Shown here one piece after another: positions 1 to 12,500 of a DNA stretch of 64,000 nucleotides (positions are counted from its first letter, which is position 1; each line of letters opens with the position of its first letter). A model generated the notes under the pieces. That model had not been told where the DNA came from, made no database searches, and saw only the letters and a list, made by a program, of their open reading frames with translations. The position numbers and the translations under genes are program-made. The DNA comes from Plumapathes pennacea (Eukaryota; Cnidaria; Anthozoa; Antipatharia; Myriopathidae). The stretch spans positions 7,510,170 to 7,574,169 of the forward strand of contig OZ038467.1 in the NCBI GenBank assembly GCA_964036295.1, given 5' to 3'.

Positions 1-3000
1 TCATGCAGCAGAGTCCCCATCAGCATAGCCTCGTTCTGGCCTTCTGTTCTAAACCGCTCATTTAGAATGCTCCTGCGCAGGCACCTGGTCGCCATAGAAA
101 CAGTTGTCCCGGAGACCAAAGTGTCCGGATGTACGAGGATGTAGTGGTCCGCTTGGTTATCAAGAATACAGACACTGCTGTCTTGATCAAATGTTCCTGA
201 AACAAATGTAAATAAAACTCAGCTCTCTGATTGTTCTGTAGCCTCCTGTGCAGCCGGTTTTAGTCTCGCTCCAGAGGAAGCGGGAATCAGTGGAGAATAC
301 GTTTGCTGGCACTTCGAGCGTTAGCCAATCAGCTTACCCGTTACATGCACCGTATCCCCAGGCTCCACCTCGGTCCGCTCCCAGTCCTCCCTCAAGTAAC
401 AGAACCACTCGGCCGTTTTCTCCTCGTCAAACAAGCGGAGTACCTTCTCCGTGGAAGGCCGGTTATGCGTGACAACGCCACCAGGCCCTCTTATCTCACG
501 ACGATACACCTCCAGGACCAGCAAGCGACTGTAGCTCCTCTTACAATCTGCTGTCGATTCGTCCGATGTTGTTGAACTCTTTGCAAAGGATATTGGGGTT
601 CTAGAGGAATCCAAAATAAAATCTCTCGACGCTAAGTAAATTTACCTTTCTATGAAGATAGGGGTAAACATAATCAATTAGCAGCGATGCCGCTGTAAGC
701 TCGGCTATCTCTTTTCATTGTCAGGTTTTGTCTCACTTTTTAAAAACCAACACACACTGAAAAATCAGTTTTCAATTAAAAACGCGTCCGTTTCCGCAAG
801 CCTCCTCTTTCGGAACCGTATTCGAAAGTCCCCGTTTTCTAAACCTTCCATTTCCAAGGCGGACGGAAGCCGAAAACAGTCATGGGAGTAAAAGAGTATG
901 CTAGTGAGGAGCCCCTAGAATCTACATAACAAACAACAACAACAACAACAACTTACGTTGATGTGAAGCCCATGTCTTGACGGCCTGAGACTTGTTTTAC
1001 CGGCGACCACTCCACGCCATCAATGAGCTCACCAATGTCCATGCCGTCCATTAGACTGTCGCGTGAGACATTTAAAATGTCTTCGTTCACAGTTCCTTTC
1101 ATTGGAGACGTTAAAGAGACATTCATAACTGCTCGCCTGTCGTCACTCAACAAACTGCTTGGTGATTCAGAGGCGCCGTCTTTCTGTGGGCTTTCTACAA
1201 TCGTGCATGGCGACAAAAGGTCAGTATCGCTCATGTCGGCAGAAGTCTCCAGTAGGAAGGAGCGTTCCACACTGGGATTTGTCTCATTGACTTTAACGGA
1301 AACGTTATTCTTCTTGCTGTTAAATTGTGGCAGCTTTTTCGAGCTTTTCCTACCGTCCGCATTGTGTTCATGAACCAAACCACTGTTTTTCTCTCCATTA
1401 TTATCACTTGTATCATTAGTATCACTTGTGTCGTTGCCTGAGACGTCTTGTCTCAAAATAATCTCTGAAGCTTTGCCATCCACTCCATAGCATTCAAGAA
1501 GATGCGCGTTGCTTTGCTGTTCTTCTACTATATTTTCAAACTCTGCCGGCCTTTCGTGACGGTTAAAGTTCTCGCTGCTTCCAAACAAGTTGCACTGCAC
1601 AGAATCCTGTTGGAGGTATGATTTTTAAACTGTTAGTACAGTTTAAAACGAAAGCCTCAAGGGGTTTGAATAAGAAGAAAAGACGAGACATAAAAAAGAG
1701 AGGGAGAGAAAGAGGCCATGATAAGTAAAGAGGAGAACAAATGCAGTTAAGAGATAAAAGAGACGAGAGAAGTGGCAGAGAAGTAGAAAGAGGACAAATA
1801 GAAAAGGGACAGAGATAGAAAGGGCATGATGGGCAATGAGGAGTCAAATGCAGAGGGAATAAAAGAGACGAAAAAAGTGGCAGAGAAGTAGAAAAAACAA
1901 GAATAAAAAAGGGATAAAGATAGAGAGGGCATGATGAATAAAAAGGAGTCAAATGCAGAAAGAAACAAAAGAGACGAGAGAAGTTGCAGAGAAGTAGAAA
2001 GAGGACGAATAAAAGAGGGATAGAGATAGAGAGGGCATGATGAGTAAAGGAGTCAAACGCAGAAGAGACGAGAGAAGTAGAAAGAGGACAAATACGAGAG
2101 GAGGGGGGCATTTGACAAGTGAAGAGAAAAATTCAGTGGAAGAGGCAGAGAAGACAAGAAATATAAAGGTCGATTTATACGGACAGGTGAAATTTTTGCG
2201 AACGATCGTCATATGCGACCATCTTACGACCCCACGGTTACGACACAAAGAAGGCATTAGAAAAGAGGACAATTTCACAAAAGAGGAACGACATTTGCTT
2301 TTAAAGGAGAAAAAAGAGAAGGGAAGATAAAAGATCATAAAGTTTAAAAAATTGGATCAAGAGCGCTGCCAAACCGAAGTTAATACCAGAACAAATTAAA
2401 CTTCTTCACAGCCCGATTATAATACTTAGTATTGCATCCGTCACGTACCTTGTCCGCTGGCGTCGTTTGCTGTCTCTTGTGTGCAGGAGAGCTCCCTGTA
2501 TTGGCTGGCCTCTTCACAGACTGCGCTTTTGATTTGGAAAGCTTGACCTTGGAGGGCGCAATAGATGCTTTGCTGGATCCACTTGCATCGCTCTTCAACT
2601 TCACAGGACTTGAAGTGACCCGCCGGGGATTCCGCTTCCGGGAAAGCTTGTAAGACTTCCTGGCACTGTTCAATGCAAAGCAGCTCGCCTCTTCGTGGGA
2701 GTTGCGTTCCGAAAAACTGCAATCTGTGTCCTTATTTCCCAAATTGATGTCATTACCAGTCGTAGATGCTTCTTCGCATTCCATAGTATCGGTTCTGTCT
2801 TTGTAAACATTTCTGTGGGCTGAAGCCGTATCTCCAGTGGTTTCAAATTGTTGTGATGCCAGTAATCGATCTTTTGTCGAGGTATCACTTATAGCACTGG
2901 CGCAAGTTGCACTTCGCTGTGCAGTTTTAACAGAAAGAGGAGTTTCTTTCCCCTTGTAACCTGAAGGCGAAGTTCTGGACTTGAGGAAACTGCGTCTAGT

Positions 3001-5818
3001 TTCAGGAAGAGGTGTCGGAGGAACAGAATCGTCTTCAGAGTCAATCTCAGAGTGCGTTTGATCTGTTGATGGACTCTCAATGCGTGGTCTCGCATCCTCT
3101 CCATTGCTATAGATTTCTGAAGTGTTCTCATTTGTAATTGGTGCGGGAATCTTCTTATGAAGCCTAAGGGGACGCGTTCGCTGCACAGTTGATACGGATT
3201 TCTTGTTCCTTTGGGAGGAAAAAAAAGAGCAAGCACTTTGAGCAGAAACTTCAGCACCTTCACACACTACAGTGATGATCTACTTTCTAGTGGAAGAGCT
3301 GTTTTCGGATGACTGTCGAAAGTAATCCTACGTATTCAGATTGGTCCAAAAAAGTCTAGCAGCATTGTTGCCCAATCAGAAACAAAAAGCAAAGCCCGAT
3401 TGCGATCTGATAAAGCAAGCAAGCAAGTGGTAACGGCATTTTTAAAATCAAACTATTGATTGGTTTTCCCAATGTGAAGTATTTTCAAACAACCTCTGCG
3501 GGACATGCTATGGTAACCCTTGAGAAAACATGGTGTTGTACCTTTAATTGACTTCAATAGAGTGTTGCCTTTGACCATTTGAATTGTTAAGAAGGATTCA
3601 GGGGGAAGAAAGTCAACTTTTCTTTGAAACGAGGCCTGTACACTTTTTCTCTGGAATATCATGAAAAGTCTTAAAGACCAGACTGAATGATGAGGAGTGC
3701 TACATTTCGTCTTTAGGTCTGTTTGATGAGTCTCTGAGTGTGTTGGAGGTCAAATACTGTACAATGTACAAGTGTAGAATGAGGACACTCTGGATTACCT
3801 TCCTGCCAGGCTGGGTTTGGGATCCTGCCGCAGTGTACAACAATCTTTTCCACTGTCTTCAATCCTGGTGTCAGAGAAAACTGATGGGGAAGCCATGCTG
3901 GAGTAACCTTCAGATTTCATTGAGTCATCTGTGCCTTCCTTACATCTTCTGCCAGACAGAGCAGTCTCATACTCCTCAGATAATGTTGTACACATATCTA
4001 CACTATGTTTGTTCATACTTGAAGTACATGTAGCAGTGGCTGGTACTGCCTGTGGTTCCACTGTCGAAGTTGTTGGCCTTTCTCCTAAACTGTTCGTCTG
4101 GCACGACATTAGACCTGCACCTGAATTGCTCTGCTGTTTAGTGCTTGGATTTTCAACTTTTCCTGGAGTTGCCTGCAGTAGTAGGATCCATAAAATAGTA
4201 TAATAATCTTCACCCATCTATAATCCTGAGTTCAACCCATATTCTCCCAAGCATTCAAGACAAAAAGTTATGAGCAATGAAGAATTTAGTCCAGTTTGGT
4301 AGAAGTTGGTAAAAAGGTCCTCTTGATATATTAACTTTTACATATAGCCATACAACTGAATGGATGTGATAATCATATCCAAGCCAACAAATCAAGCTGT
4401 TTCTGAGCAACTTCTACTGTTTACCTTTCGTTTTGACAAGCTCAGCTGCTTCTTTTGTCCTGCAAATAAAACATACATAACATTTACAAGGGTGCAACTA
4501 ATACATGCAGAAAGATATAATAGAACCCTGCTGTCTCCAACTCTCAAGGGAAGCGAGAAATGGTTCGAGATAGCAGAGTTCTACCAAGGGACATTTTTAT
4601 TAAGTTCACTTCCAAAGGACAGACAGACAGACAGACAGACAGTTCTTTATTTGTACCTTGGTATATATAATAGTATATATTGACATGTAGGTAATGGTTA
4701 CAGGCATTAAGGTACCGAGGAAATAAGGAAATCAGATTCTGTTCAAGATAGTCAGGAGTTTGAGAAAACCAAGTTGAAGATAGTGGGTTTCCACTGCACA
4801 TGCATACTGTAAATCATTTGGAGGTAGTTTATCACTTCTACACAATAAAAATTCTTCTTAATCTGCATATAACTTTGAGCCTGGGAGTGAAAGGGTTATA
4901 GTCAGCTTTTGTGTGTGCTAGATATCAAAAGCCAAATTCTCCATACTGTAAGATCTACAGTTATTTGTGGTGAGAGGAGAATATCGAAGTTGATCACCCT
5001 TGGAAGTGAGGGTACAAAATAATCCACAAACCTTTCTGAGCACTGCTTATTGTGGTCCAGAGCTGACTGGCTAAGACTGAGTCCTACACAAAATACACAT
5101 TAAACATTTGTCACTAAATGGTTGGGTATTGATTATCCATCCTGAGTATGTATTACATTCAGTATAATATAGCTCGGTGCAGCCTACATTTTGTTTTAAC
5201 ATTATATTTGCCATACCCACCAAGGGAGGGGGTATTTGGCTGCATGAAGGCTAAGCTCATTGGGGTTCATTTGCATATCACAAAGATGCAAAGGAACTGT
5301 ACACCTTGAATTTTTACTTGAAAGTAGTTGACTAAAACATATTGCATGTTGAATTTGTACACAGTACCTTGCCAAAGAAGCTTGTGATGTTTTGTTGCCC
5401 AGTCTGCAGCTTCTCCTGAAACGATTTTACACATACAAGTGGAGTAGCTACAGAATATCCCGTATCTACTGTCACAGATTTTAGACGAGGAAAAATACAA
5501 AAGGTTTTGGATCAAGTGTTTAATATGCAATGAGATGCGGGGTATAATTTAATTATTCGGTGTTAGTTTCCCAAATCAAAATGGCGATCAACAATCAGTA
5601 ATCAACGTATGCCGACTTCTTCACACCTTCTGGTCCATTTTCAGAGTTATTCTTCCCACAAACATTAAACTAAAAGAGCCTACTAAAAATTTCTTCTATC
5701 TCCGTATAAACAGAATAAGCTCCTTTCCAACCTTCCTTACCTGAGAAGTTTGCTTTGTACGCGTTTGCTTCGCCGCTCGCGAGGCGGAGCTTCCCTTCGG
5801 TTTCACTGTCTTGCCCAT
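1..5818 (-). CDS. DNA2: DNA2 nuclease/helicase, N-terminal part (9 exons, runs off the left edge)
   Basis: Minus strand. Predicted coding exons: 5818-5741, 5415-5368, 5083-5032, 4459-4425, 4172-3799, 3235-2449, 1606-957, about 624-338, and 196-1 (open at the edge). Codon phases agree across all the junctions, giving about 835 residues so far. The last two exons identify it: the region around EPGDTVHVTG and the stretch around HYILVHPDTLVSGTTVS followed by MATRCLRRSILNERF match the conserved start of animal DNA2, just before its RecB-like nuclease domain. DNA2 processes long Okazaki flaps and resects broken ends in the nucleus. The roughly 670 residues before this are low-complexity, rich in S, K and E, and presumably disordered. 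Exon 2 carries a PIP box, QQNITSFF (residues 33-40). ATG at 5818 is the first in-frame start. The acceptor near 624 is weak; an alternative at 631 would break phase. The helicase lies outside the window. That the N-terminal exons belong to DNA2 is inferred from phase and strand. Confidence 0.82.
1675..2110. repeat. Purine-rich minisatellite in a DNA2 intron
   Basis: On the plus strand this intron segment is almost pure purine and is built from about four imperfect units of roughly 105 bp. Units begin near 1759, 1866, 1971 and 2065 at the recurring phrase gagacgagagaagt. The pyrimidine strand opens spurious reading frames rich in S, F and L; these are not genes. Confidence 0.75.
2111..2448. 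other. DNA2 intron remainder, no feature seen
   Basis: This is the rest of the intron between the 3235-2449 and 1606-957 exons. It is AT-rich with no coding signal. The other longer DNA2 introns (3236-3798, 4173-4424, 4460-5031, 5084-5367, 5416-5740) likewise show nothing beyond a short (GACA)n run at 4619-4641. Confidence 0.5.
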
Positions 5819-6289
5819 AACACGAAGAAAGGAAGAACTAAACTTCATTTGACATGCATCAAGTGTTGATTTGAGACATTCTCAGACCGACCTTGCGAAA
5901 AACCGGCGAGATATTACAAAACTCCCGCCATCAATGGCCAAGGATGTTGTTTAGTACTTCGTGTAACCTACCACAAAAGAGGACAGCGGCCAACAAATAA
6001 AAAACAATAAAAACAAAAATAAAGCACTAAACGGTTCATGGGCATTTTTCAGTGATTCCCAGCGAGTTCCTATAAAAAAATTTTAAATCAATAAAATAAG
6101 AAAAGACTAAAAAAAAAAGATACGCAAATTCCCTCCGACCAGGGTATCTTTTTCCCGGTCCAGTCCCCAAAATCTCCCCACCCCTTCCCCATAGTCAGTA
6201 TAGGCATTTGCACGTGCGTAGGTCAAAATCACGACAAATATTCCACTAATTATTATTTATCAAATTCTGAAGACGCCAGTGACAAGATC
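5819..6289. promoter_or_regulatory. Bidirectional promoter region between DNA2 and the 6290-8735 gene
   Basis: About 470 bp separate two start codons that point away from each other. The DNA2-proximal side contains a GGCGGGA-type E2F-like box on the minus strand (near 5923-5930), which would suit a replication gene. No TATA box is evident for DNA2. The rest is A-rich. The shared promoter is inferred from head-to-head layout only. Confidence 0.5.
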
Positions 6290-8735
6290 ATGAACGCTGC
6301 ACCGGAGTTTCACGAAGACAACCGTTCATTTCTTGGAAAGAAGAGTTCGAACGAAGGAACAAATATGACACAATTTTTCCCCCAGTTTCAAGTATATTCT
6401 TCGAAACTTCTGGAAAAACCGAAATCACAGCTATCGACTGACGAACACGAACCAGATTTAAGCCCTCCGTTTGATTGCACAGTGCCTCAAAAGAGCAACA
6501 CCGACATTGATTCAAGTCCACCCTGTGGGCAAAACGATTCAGGATTTGCTACTTGTCCTGAACTTGATGAATCAACAGCAACAACAGCAACCGAAAGTCC
6601 TGAGAAACTGTGCATCAAGAAATGCGAAGCGGACCACGCTTGCTTTCTTCCGGACACTCCGACAACAAGTGCAAATGGTAAGGCATGTAAGACAAGATAA
6701 ATGTGCAAGTCATTTGCTGTTATTCTGTAAACAGCACGTTATTACCTGAAATTTTCGAGACACCTCAATTTCGCGATTTTGGGGGGTGCATACTTTGCGG
6801 CACTTTAATTTCGCAATTTCGAAAAATATATATTCTTTATTGTTGCTTTCTTCGTCTGTTGAAAAAACTATTCCCGAACTAAAATAATAACCGCTATATT
6901 CTGTTCCAGGAATCACGTCGGCAGAAACACTGAACTTTCACATCAGTGGGCAAGAGCGTCAAACTGGTCACGTTCCAGTCTTGACAGATCCTGGGTGCTC
7001 TCTACATTCGTTCACGTTTCAGATGAAGGAAGAAACGCCGAGTTCGGAAGCTGGTGACTCCATATATGCATCGGGTAATAGTAGTACGTATGCTACCACT
7101 GCATGTCTACAAACTACACGCATACACATATATACGAACGTACACCCAGTCTGAACAACACGACGTGACGTACTATGGAAACACGACATTCTCGGATATC
7201 CCCTCGTCTTAATTCTCCCTCTGATACATTATTTCTCCAGCCCAAAGTCGCATGACGTTCCCGGGGAAAGCCAGTAGACAGCCACAACAGGTCAGGTCCC
7301 AAAAACAGGGGGCCGGAGAGGTGACTAAAGATAACGAGAGCGAGTCCCATTTCGTTTTCTGGACGAGAGTGTTGAACGAGAAACTGGAGGGCCTTGGCTC
7401 TCCCACTTTCGGGTTCCACGACAAGAAGGTCCAGGTGGAGAGGGATAATAAGAGTCCCGTGTCGCGACCCTTTGGTTTGACCGAGGTCCCACTTGATGTG
7501 TCCTGGGAGGGCTCCTGTGAGTTTGACGGCAGCAGTTCATCCGACGCAGAAAAAGGCGACGATTTGGATGCTATTTATCGCGCTGAGGAACAAGATTCTT
7601 CGGAAACTACTTCGTGTAAATCATTTGATGGGTCTGCTTCCAGTATTCTAACTCCTTCGGGTACTTTCAGCCCGACTGATGATTGGCGAAAGAAAGAGGA
7701 ATCAAGTGATGAGAGTATACAAGGTCAGTTGAGTGCATGTAGTGTACTATGACGTTGGCACGATGGTGTCTTTGTTATCGATGCTGATGATAACGATTAT
7801 GATAACGATAGTGGTCGTGGTTATGATGGAAAAACATGTAGGACAACAGAAATGTGCAATGTTATTTGCTGCTATTCTGTAAAAAGTAGTTGAATTTTTG
7901 TCATAACTCTACTCTGCGCTAGCTAGTGGTCTTATTCGAATTTGGCCGCCCTCGCTATTTATCTATTGATCTGAGAATTATTGGCATTACTGTTGCTGCT
8001 GCCACAACTACCGATTTTCAATAATATAAATATAAAATAGCACTACTACTAACAGTATAACCACAACTACTATTACTACTGCTACTACAACAACTCTCTG
8101 TTAATAAGTCAGCGACATATTTACGAAAGTTCATCTGCAGGAAAAGGTGATGATTTGGATGCCATTCATGTCACTGTGGAACAAGATTCTCCGGAAACTT
8201 TTGAAGGTCAGTTGAGTGCAATGTACATCTACAATATGGCGACGACATGATGGTGACTTGTTATCGATGGTGATAATAGCAGTTATGATAACGATGGCGG
8301 TAGTGGTGATAATGGTGATGACGATGATGTTTATGATACTGACGATGAAGGTGGTGGTTATGATGATGATGATGATGACGATCATGATGGTGATGATGAT
8401 GTGATGACAACGATGATGGTGATGACAACGATGATAATCGACGACGATGCTGGTGGCAGGGATGATGATCCGGGACGGTGATAAGGTTAAAGATGATAAG
8501 ATAAATGATACGATGATAACGATTGGTAGTGGCGTCCTAAAACAGTACAACTTTCCAAACTATTTCCCATATTTTGACTTCAGATGGCTGCATTCCGGAT
8601 GAGTGGCACATGATCGAGATAGACAATGTCCCCATCACACAAGCAAAGAAAAGTTCCAAGATAAAGGCAGCCCGTTATAACTTGGTTCCAGAAGAGCCCG
8701 CCAGCTTTACCTGCTGTCCTTGCACGTTGCTGTAA
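6290..8735 (+). CDS. Uncharacterised 417-aa acidic protein with CaaX-like C-terminus
   Basis: Five exons: 6290-6677, 6910-7074, 7241-7723, 8141-8206 and 8584-8735. All four introns are GT-AG and all are phase 1, and the exons sum to exactly 418 codons. ATG at 6290 is the first in-frame start. I do not recognise the family. The protein is rich in S, E, D, T and P and looks largely disordered, with scattered cysteines and no signal peptide or membrane segment. A short ordered-looking stretch in exon 5 (PDEWHMIEIDNVPI) precedes a basic patch (KKSSKIKAAR) and the ending CCPCTLL, which fits a CaaX box (CTLL, a geranylgeranylation-type ending) with neighbouring cysteines. Exon 4 repeats part of exon 3 (KGDDLDAI...EQDS.ET). 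Because all introns are phase 1, exon 4 can be gained or skipped without a frameshift. A poly(A) signal AATAAA is at 8826. Function unknown; membrane attachment is inferred. Confidence 0.78.
7724..8540 (+). repeat. Duplicated exon-intron segment with GAT-rich simple repeat
   Basis: Intron sequence after exon 3 (from ggtcagttgagtgca at 7723) recurs after exon 4 (from 8206), including the GATAACGATTATGATAACGAT-like run. The second copy has expanded into a GATGAT/GATGGT tract at about 8260-8520. Exon and flanking intron were therefore duplicated together. Frames through the GAT tract are artefacts. Confidence 0.75.
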
Positions 8736-9568
8736 GCAAGATGCAAATAGCGCTCAGAGAAAACTACTCCTTCCGACAAGAAATCTCCCTCCAAGTTTTT
8801 TTTGTCACTCTATTTTCATCTGCAAAATAAAATCAACTACATTTTCTCATTTTACAGTCCTTCCTCGTATTAACACCTCCACGACTTGTTAGTTCAGAGA
8901 AATGTTCCCTTAAATACTTCAGTTAAAGAAGAAATCAATTCTTTCAGATAAAGTTCACACTGGGCAGTTTATCGATCTGAGGCCGATCCAGGTTTCCGAT
9001 CCAGGTTATATGCGGGTCGAATCTGAACAGCCGGCGTTTACTTTAATCGATCTCTTTTCCTTTTGGTAGTTGGGGCAAAAATGCTCTTTTTTTTTTCTCG
9101 CCAAGATTCCCGTTATAACAATCCACAAGTGAATGTTTCACATACCAAGATAATAAAAAATATATATTTATTTGCACAAATTCGAAGTTCCAATCGTTCT
9201 CACAGTTACAAACAAAATTTCTACCTTAGGCCGATCAAACAGCCAGGCATTCAAATAAAGCAACAGTTATCAAAAATTGTATCAAATACTAAGCAAGAAA
9301 TGACAAAATGCTATGCAAGAAATGGAAAAGTTCTAGCAATAGGTACGCACAGGTGAAACAGCACGTAACTTCACAGAATATTTTAAAATTTTCAATGTTT
9401 ATAAAAAGCACTTTTTACTGCATTTCTCTGACAAATGAACCAAGATCCCACCTCCCCATTCTTCTCCCCAGTCAAAATGGAAGAGACAGCCTGAATTCTA
9501 GATTCGACGTCACTCCCGCGTGTTCCACCATCGTAAAACTTATGCAGCTCTTTTGTAGACACCGCTGA
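8736..9568. other. Convergent 3' ends of two genes, with poly(A) signals
   Basis: This stretch holds the 3' UTR of the plus-strand gene, with AATAAA at 8826-8831, and that of the ESCO gene on the minus strand, with AATAAA read from 9172 to 9167. No other gene is visible between them. Confidence 0.6.
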
Positions 9569-12500
9569 CTAGCGGAACACCAGGAACTGGGACGTGCCGG
9601 CGTACGATTGAGCGAGCCGCTTGCCGTCGGGGGTTGGGTCAGAGAAAGCCAGCTTCTCCTTGAGAATGATGCAACCATATATGAAGTTCGTTCTGCAGCA
9701 GATAATAGAAGGGACACAAAGTCAGTGGAACACTTGGCTTTATTCATTTTCGGCAAAGTGGCGAAGAAATGATCAGCTATAGTTATGAGGGCGCACACAA
9801 CAGGAAACTGAAGCTCGCGCGCGTGTAGCGTGAAACAACAAAACACCTACACGTGTCGGTATCGAAACTTACTTCGTGTACGTCATAATTTAGTGAACCC
9901 TGTACTAACCTGACACACTCAATCAGTCTCGTGGCTATCTTCTTTCTTCTAAACGGACTGAACACCCAGATCCTGCTGATGCCGCACTGAGCCGGCTGCG
10001 GAGTGGAACTGACGAAAGAAAATGAAGGCCATCACAAAACAACATCCTACATAAAGTACTGAATGGTTTCTCAGTCAAATTACTATTACTAAAATCTCTC
10101 GAAAGTCCAAAGTACCGGTTGGTTCCTTAGTCAAATTACATTACTATTTGGTGAAATCTCTCGTAAGCGACCGCAAGTCTACTGTGTGTACAAACAACGA
10201 TTTCTAAAGAAAAGAAGTAACTTCTTCGCAAAAACACCGGATAAAAACATATACAACATTTATAACATCACCTGAAAACAAGCAAAAGGGTTGATTTCTG
10301 TCTAGGTTCACCATGCTACTTCATGCGATGAAACAAAACTGACCACAACTGTAAATTGGACGTGCTCTTTTTTTGTGACGTTGAAATCTCGATTAGTTTT
10401 GCATACGTTGGCCGAAGGCCTTTCCTCAATCCTGAAGAAGTCAATCGTTTCTCACCTGCAGCACCACGCAGCCAGTTGTCGATCGGGCGTGGTGTCCTTA
10501 TTGTTGTTGGGTAACACAGGGTAACCCTGTACAAGAGACGTATGGTAAAAAGGACAATACAAGTAAAACAAGTAATACAAGGACGGTACAAAGTACACCA
10601 TAAGACGTAATACAGGTAACCTACACTTTCCTATCTCAGCATTCACAAGTTAATAACTTTTTACAACATTTCAGAATATCCGCTAGACTGTAGTTCAAGT
10701 TCACTGTACGCATTTTTTTTTTTTTTTTTTCATTCTATTTGCGTATTTATGAGGATGCTCCGCATGGGTCTACGCAAAATCCAGAACGCATGCCGACCAT
10801 GTACCGACCACGTACCGACTAGTGCAACTGGGGCCGGATTCACAAAACTTGCGTTCGAACGAAAATGTTAGTAAGGATTTACGCATCGTAAGTACGACTT
10901 ACGCATACTATCTTGAGCAAGATAGTATGCGATAAAGTCATTGTTCCGACGCGTAAGTCATACTTACGAACATTTTTGTTTGTACGCAAGTTGTGTGAAT
11001 CCGGCCCCTGGTTCGCAATTATAGACCACATACCGACCACACACCGACCACGTACAGACTTGTTCACAATTACCGACCACATACCGACCACGCCCCGACC
11101 ACATATCGAACACGTCCCGACTTGTTCAAAATTACCGTTGTATGTACAGTATTCTAGGTTTTATTTGACAGTTTCTGGGCAGTGCAAGATGTGTATTTCA
11201 TTTTGTACAATTGTTTATCAGGAGTTAAGGGAATTGTAGTACGTTTCTGGGAGGAAAAAGCTAGAGTTCCTGGCTTCTATTGGAAGGAAGAAATGATTCA
11301 TTTACTGCACCTTGTCAATCTGAATAGCAACCGCACATCCCACCACGCGCTTGTTTGAAATGAAAAGAAAAGTCTGCAAATAAGGACGTGGAATGATTAA
11401 GGGGCATAAAACCACTTCAAGAGAAGTACAGTGGATTCCTCGAACTCCTGATAACTCACACCAATTTTCGTTTCCCTTCAAGGTTTTAAAAATTGGGATT
11501 CCACTGTACTGTACCTGTATGAAGATTTTTAATCCTTTAATTTGCACATTTTCCTACCCACACAACAACCCCTAAATTAAAAAAAAAAAAAGATTCTTCT
11601 AACAATTCAAAGCTAGGGGACTATTGATAGTTTGATTGATCAAGTTCCACTTGAGTAAGCTGTTAAAAGCCAGGTTCTCCAAGCTTCATGCTATATTTTC
11701 CTGCCGTAATGCTTATTGTTGCAAAGAATGTATTGGCTGACATTTTGAGCTTTAGTCCTTCATTAGAGCAAAGAGATAAAGGGATCAATTTATGGTGCAG
11801 TCACTGACCTTTGACTCATGCTTCCTAAAAGGTGGGTCTGAGGCAAATCCTAACTCCGCATCAACCACTTTCCTTATCTCCTCAACCTATTCACAACATC
11901 AGCAAAAATATGACAAAAATATAAGACAAAAATAGATAAGGTATGAATACAATGTACCATACATATCCACTGTAAACCTCTATTTACTTCAATCATCTTG
12001 CTACAGTAGTCATACTGCTGTGAACACTGAACTCTCCAGTAGTGATGTCATATCACAGCAGAATTTTCGTGTGAAAAATGATCATCAACAACGTTGGGTC
12101 ATTTGAAAACCACTCTACATTATGTTAATAATTTTGTTAAATTAAACTTGGCTCTGAAAAACAATATTACCACAACACACATATACATGTAAACAAACCT
12201 TTTTAGTGTGGAGGCTGTGGTCATCCGGCGTAACCATTATTACTCTGCCGTCATGAAATTCTTGCACAACTCTCTCATTTTTCCAGCCCTATAAATGGAA
12301 AACCAATGATTAACTATTATTTCTTATCACATTGTTATTTTCTTCTTGGGTGGTTGGGAGAATTTGTATTATAGTATGAACTCAATAATGGTTTTAAAAT
12401 GCAGATTCTCCCAACCATTATAGAAGAAAAGATGCTACCAACTAAACAAAGCCTTACCATAAACTTAAGTCCACTGACAAATCTCTTGTGGTGCTTGATA

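Noticed and set aside
1563-2338. Long S/F/L-rich minus-strand frames
   Set aside because: They are readings through the purine-rich minisatellite in a DNA2 intron, with no splice or homology support.
3220-3245. Second PIP-like motif QSACSFF at the start of the 3235-2449 exon
   Set aside because: The glutamine falls before the phase-compatible acceptor, so it would not be in the protein, and cysteine is unusual at the hydrophobic position.
3570-3662. Possible extra DNA2 exon (ASFQRKVDFLPPESFLT...)
   Set aside because: It has plausible splice sites, but joining it to the upstream phase-2 exon gives a frameshift and early stop. Direct splicing of 3799 to 3235 keeps the frame.
8131-8550. Frames rich in I/V/M/H/D across the GAT repeat
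   Set aside because: Simple-sequence artefact; only the 66-nt exon at 8141-8206 is supported.
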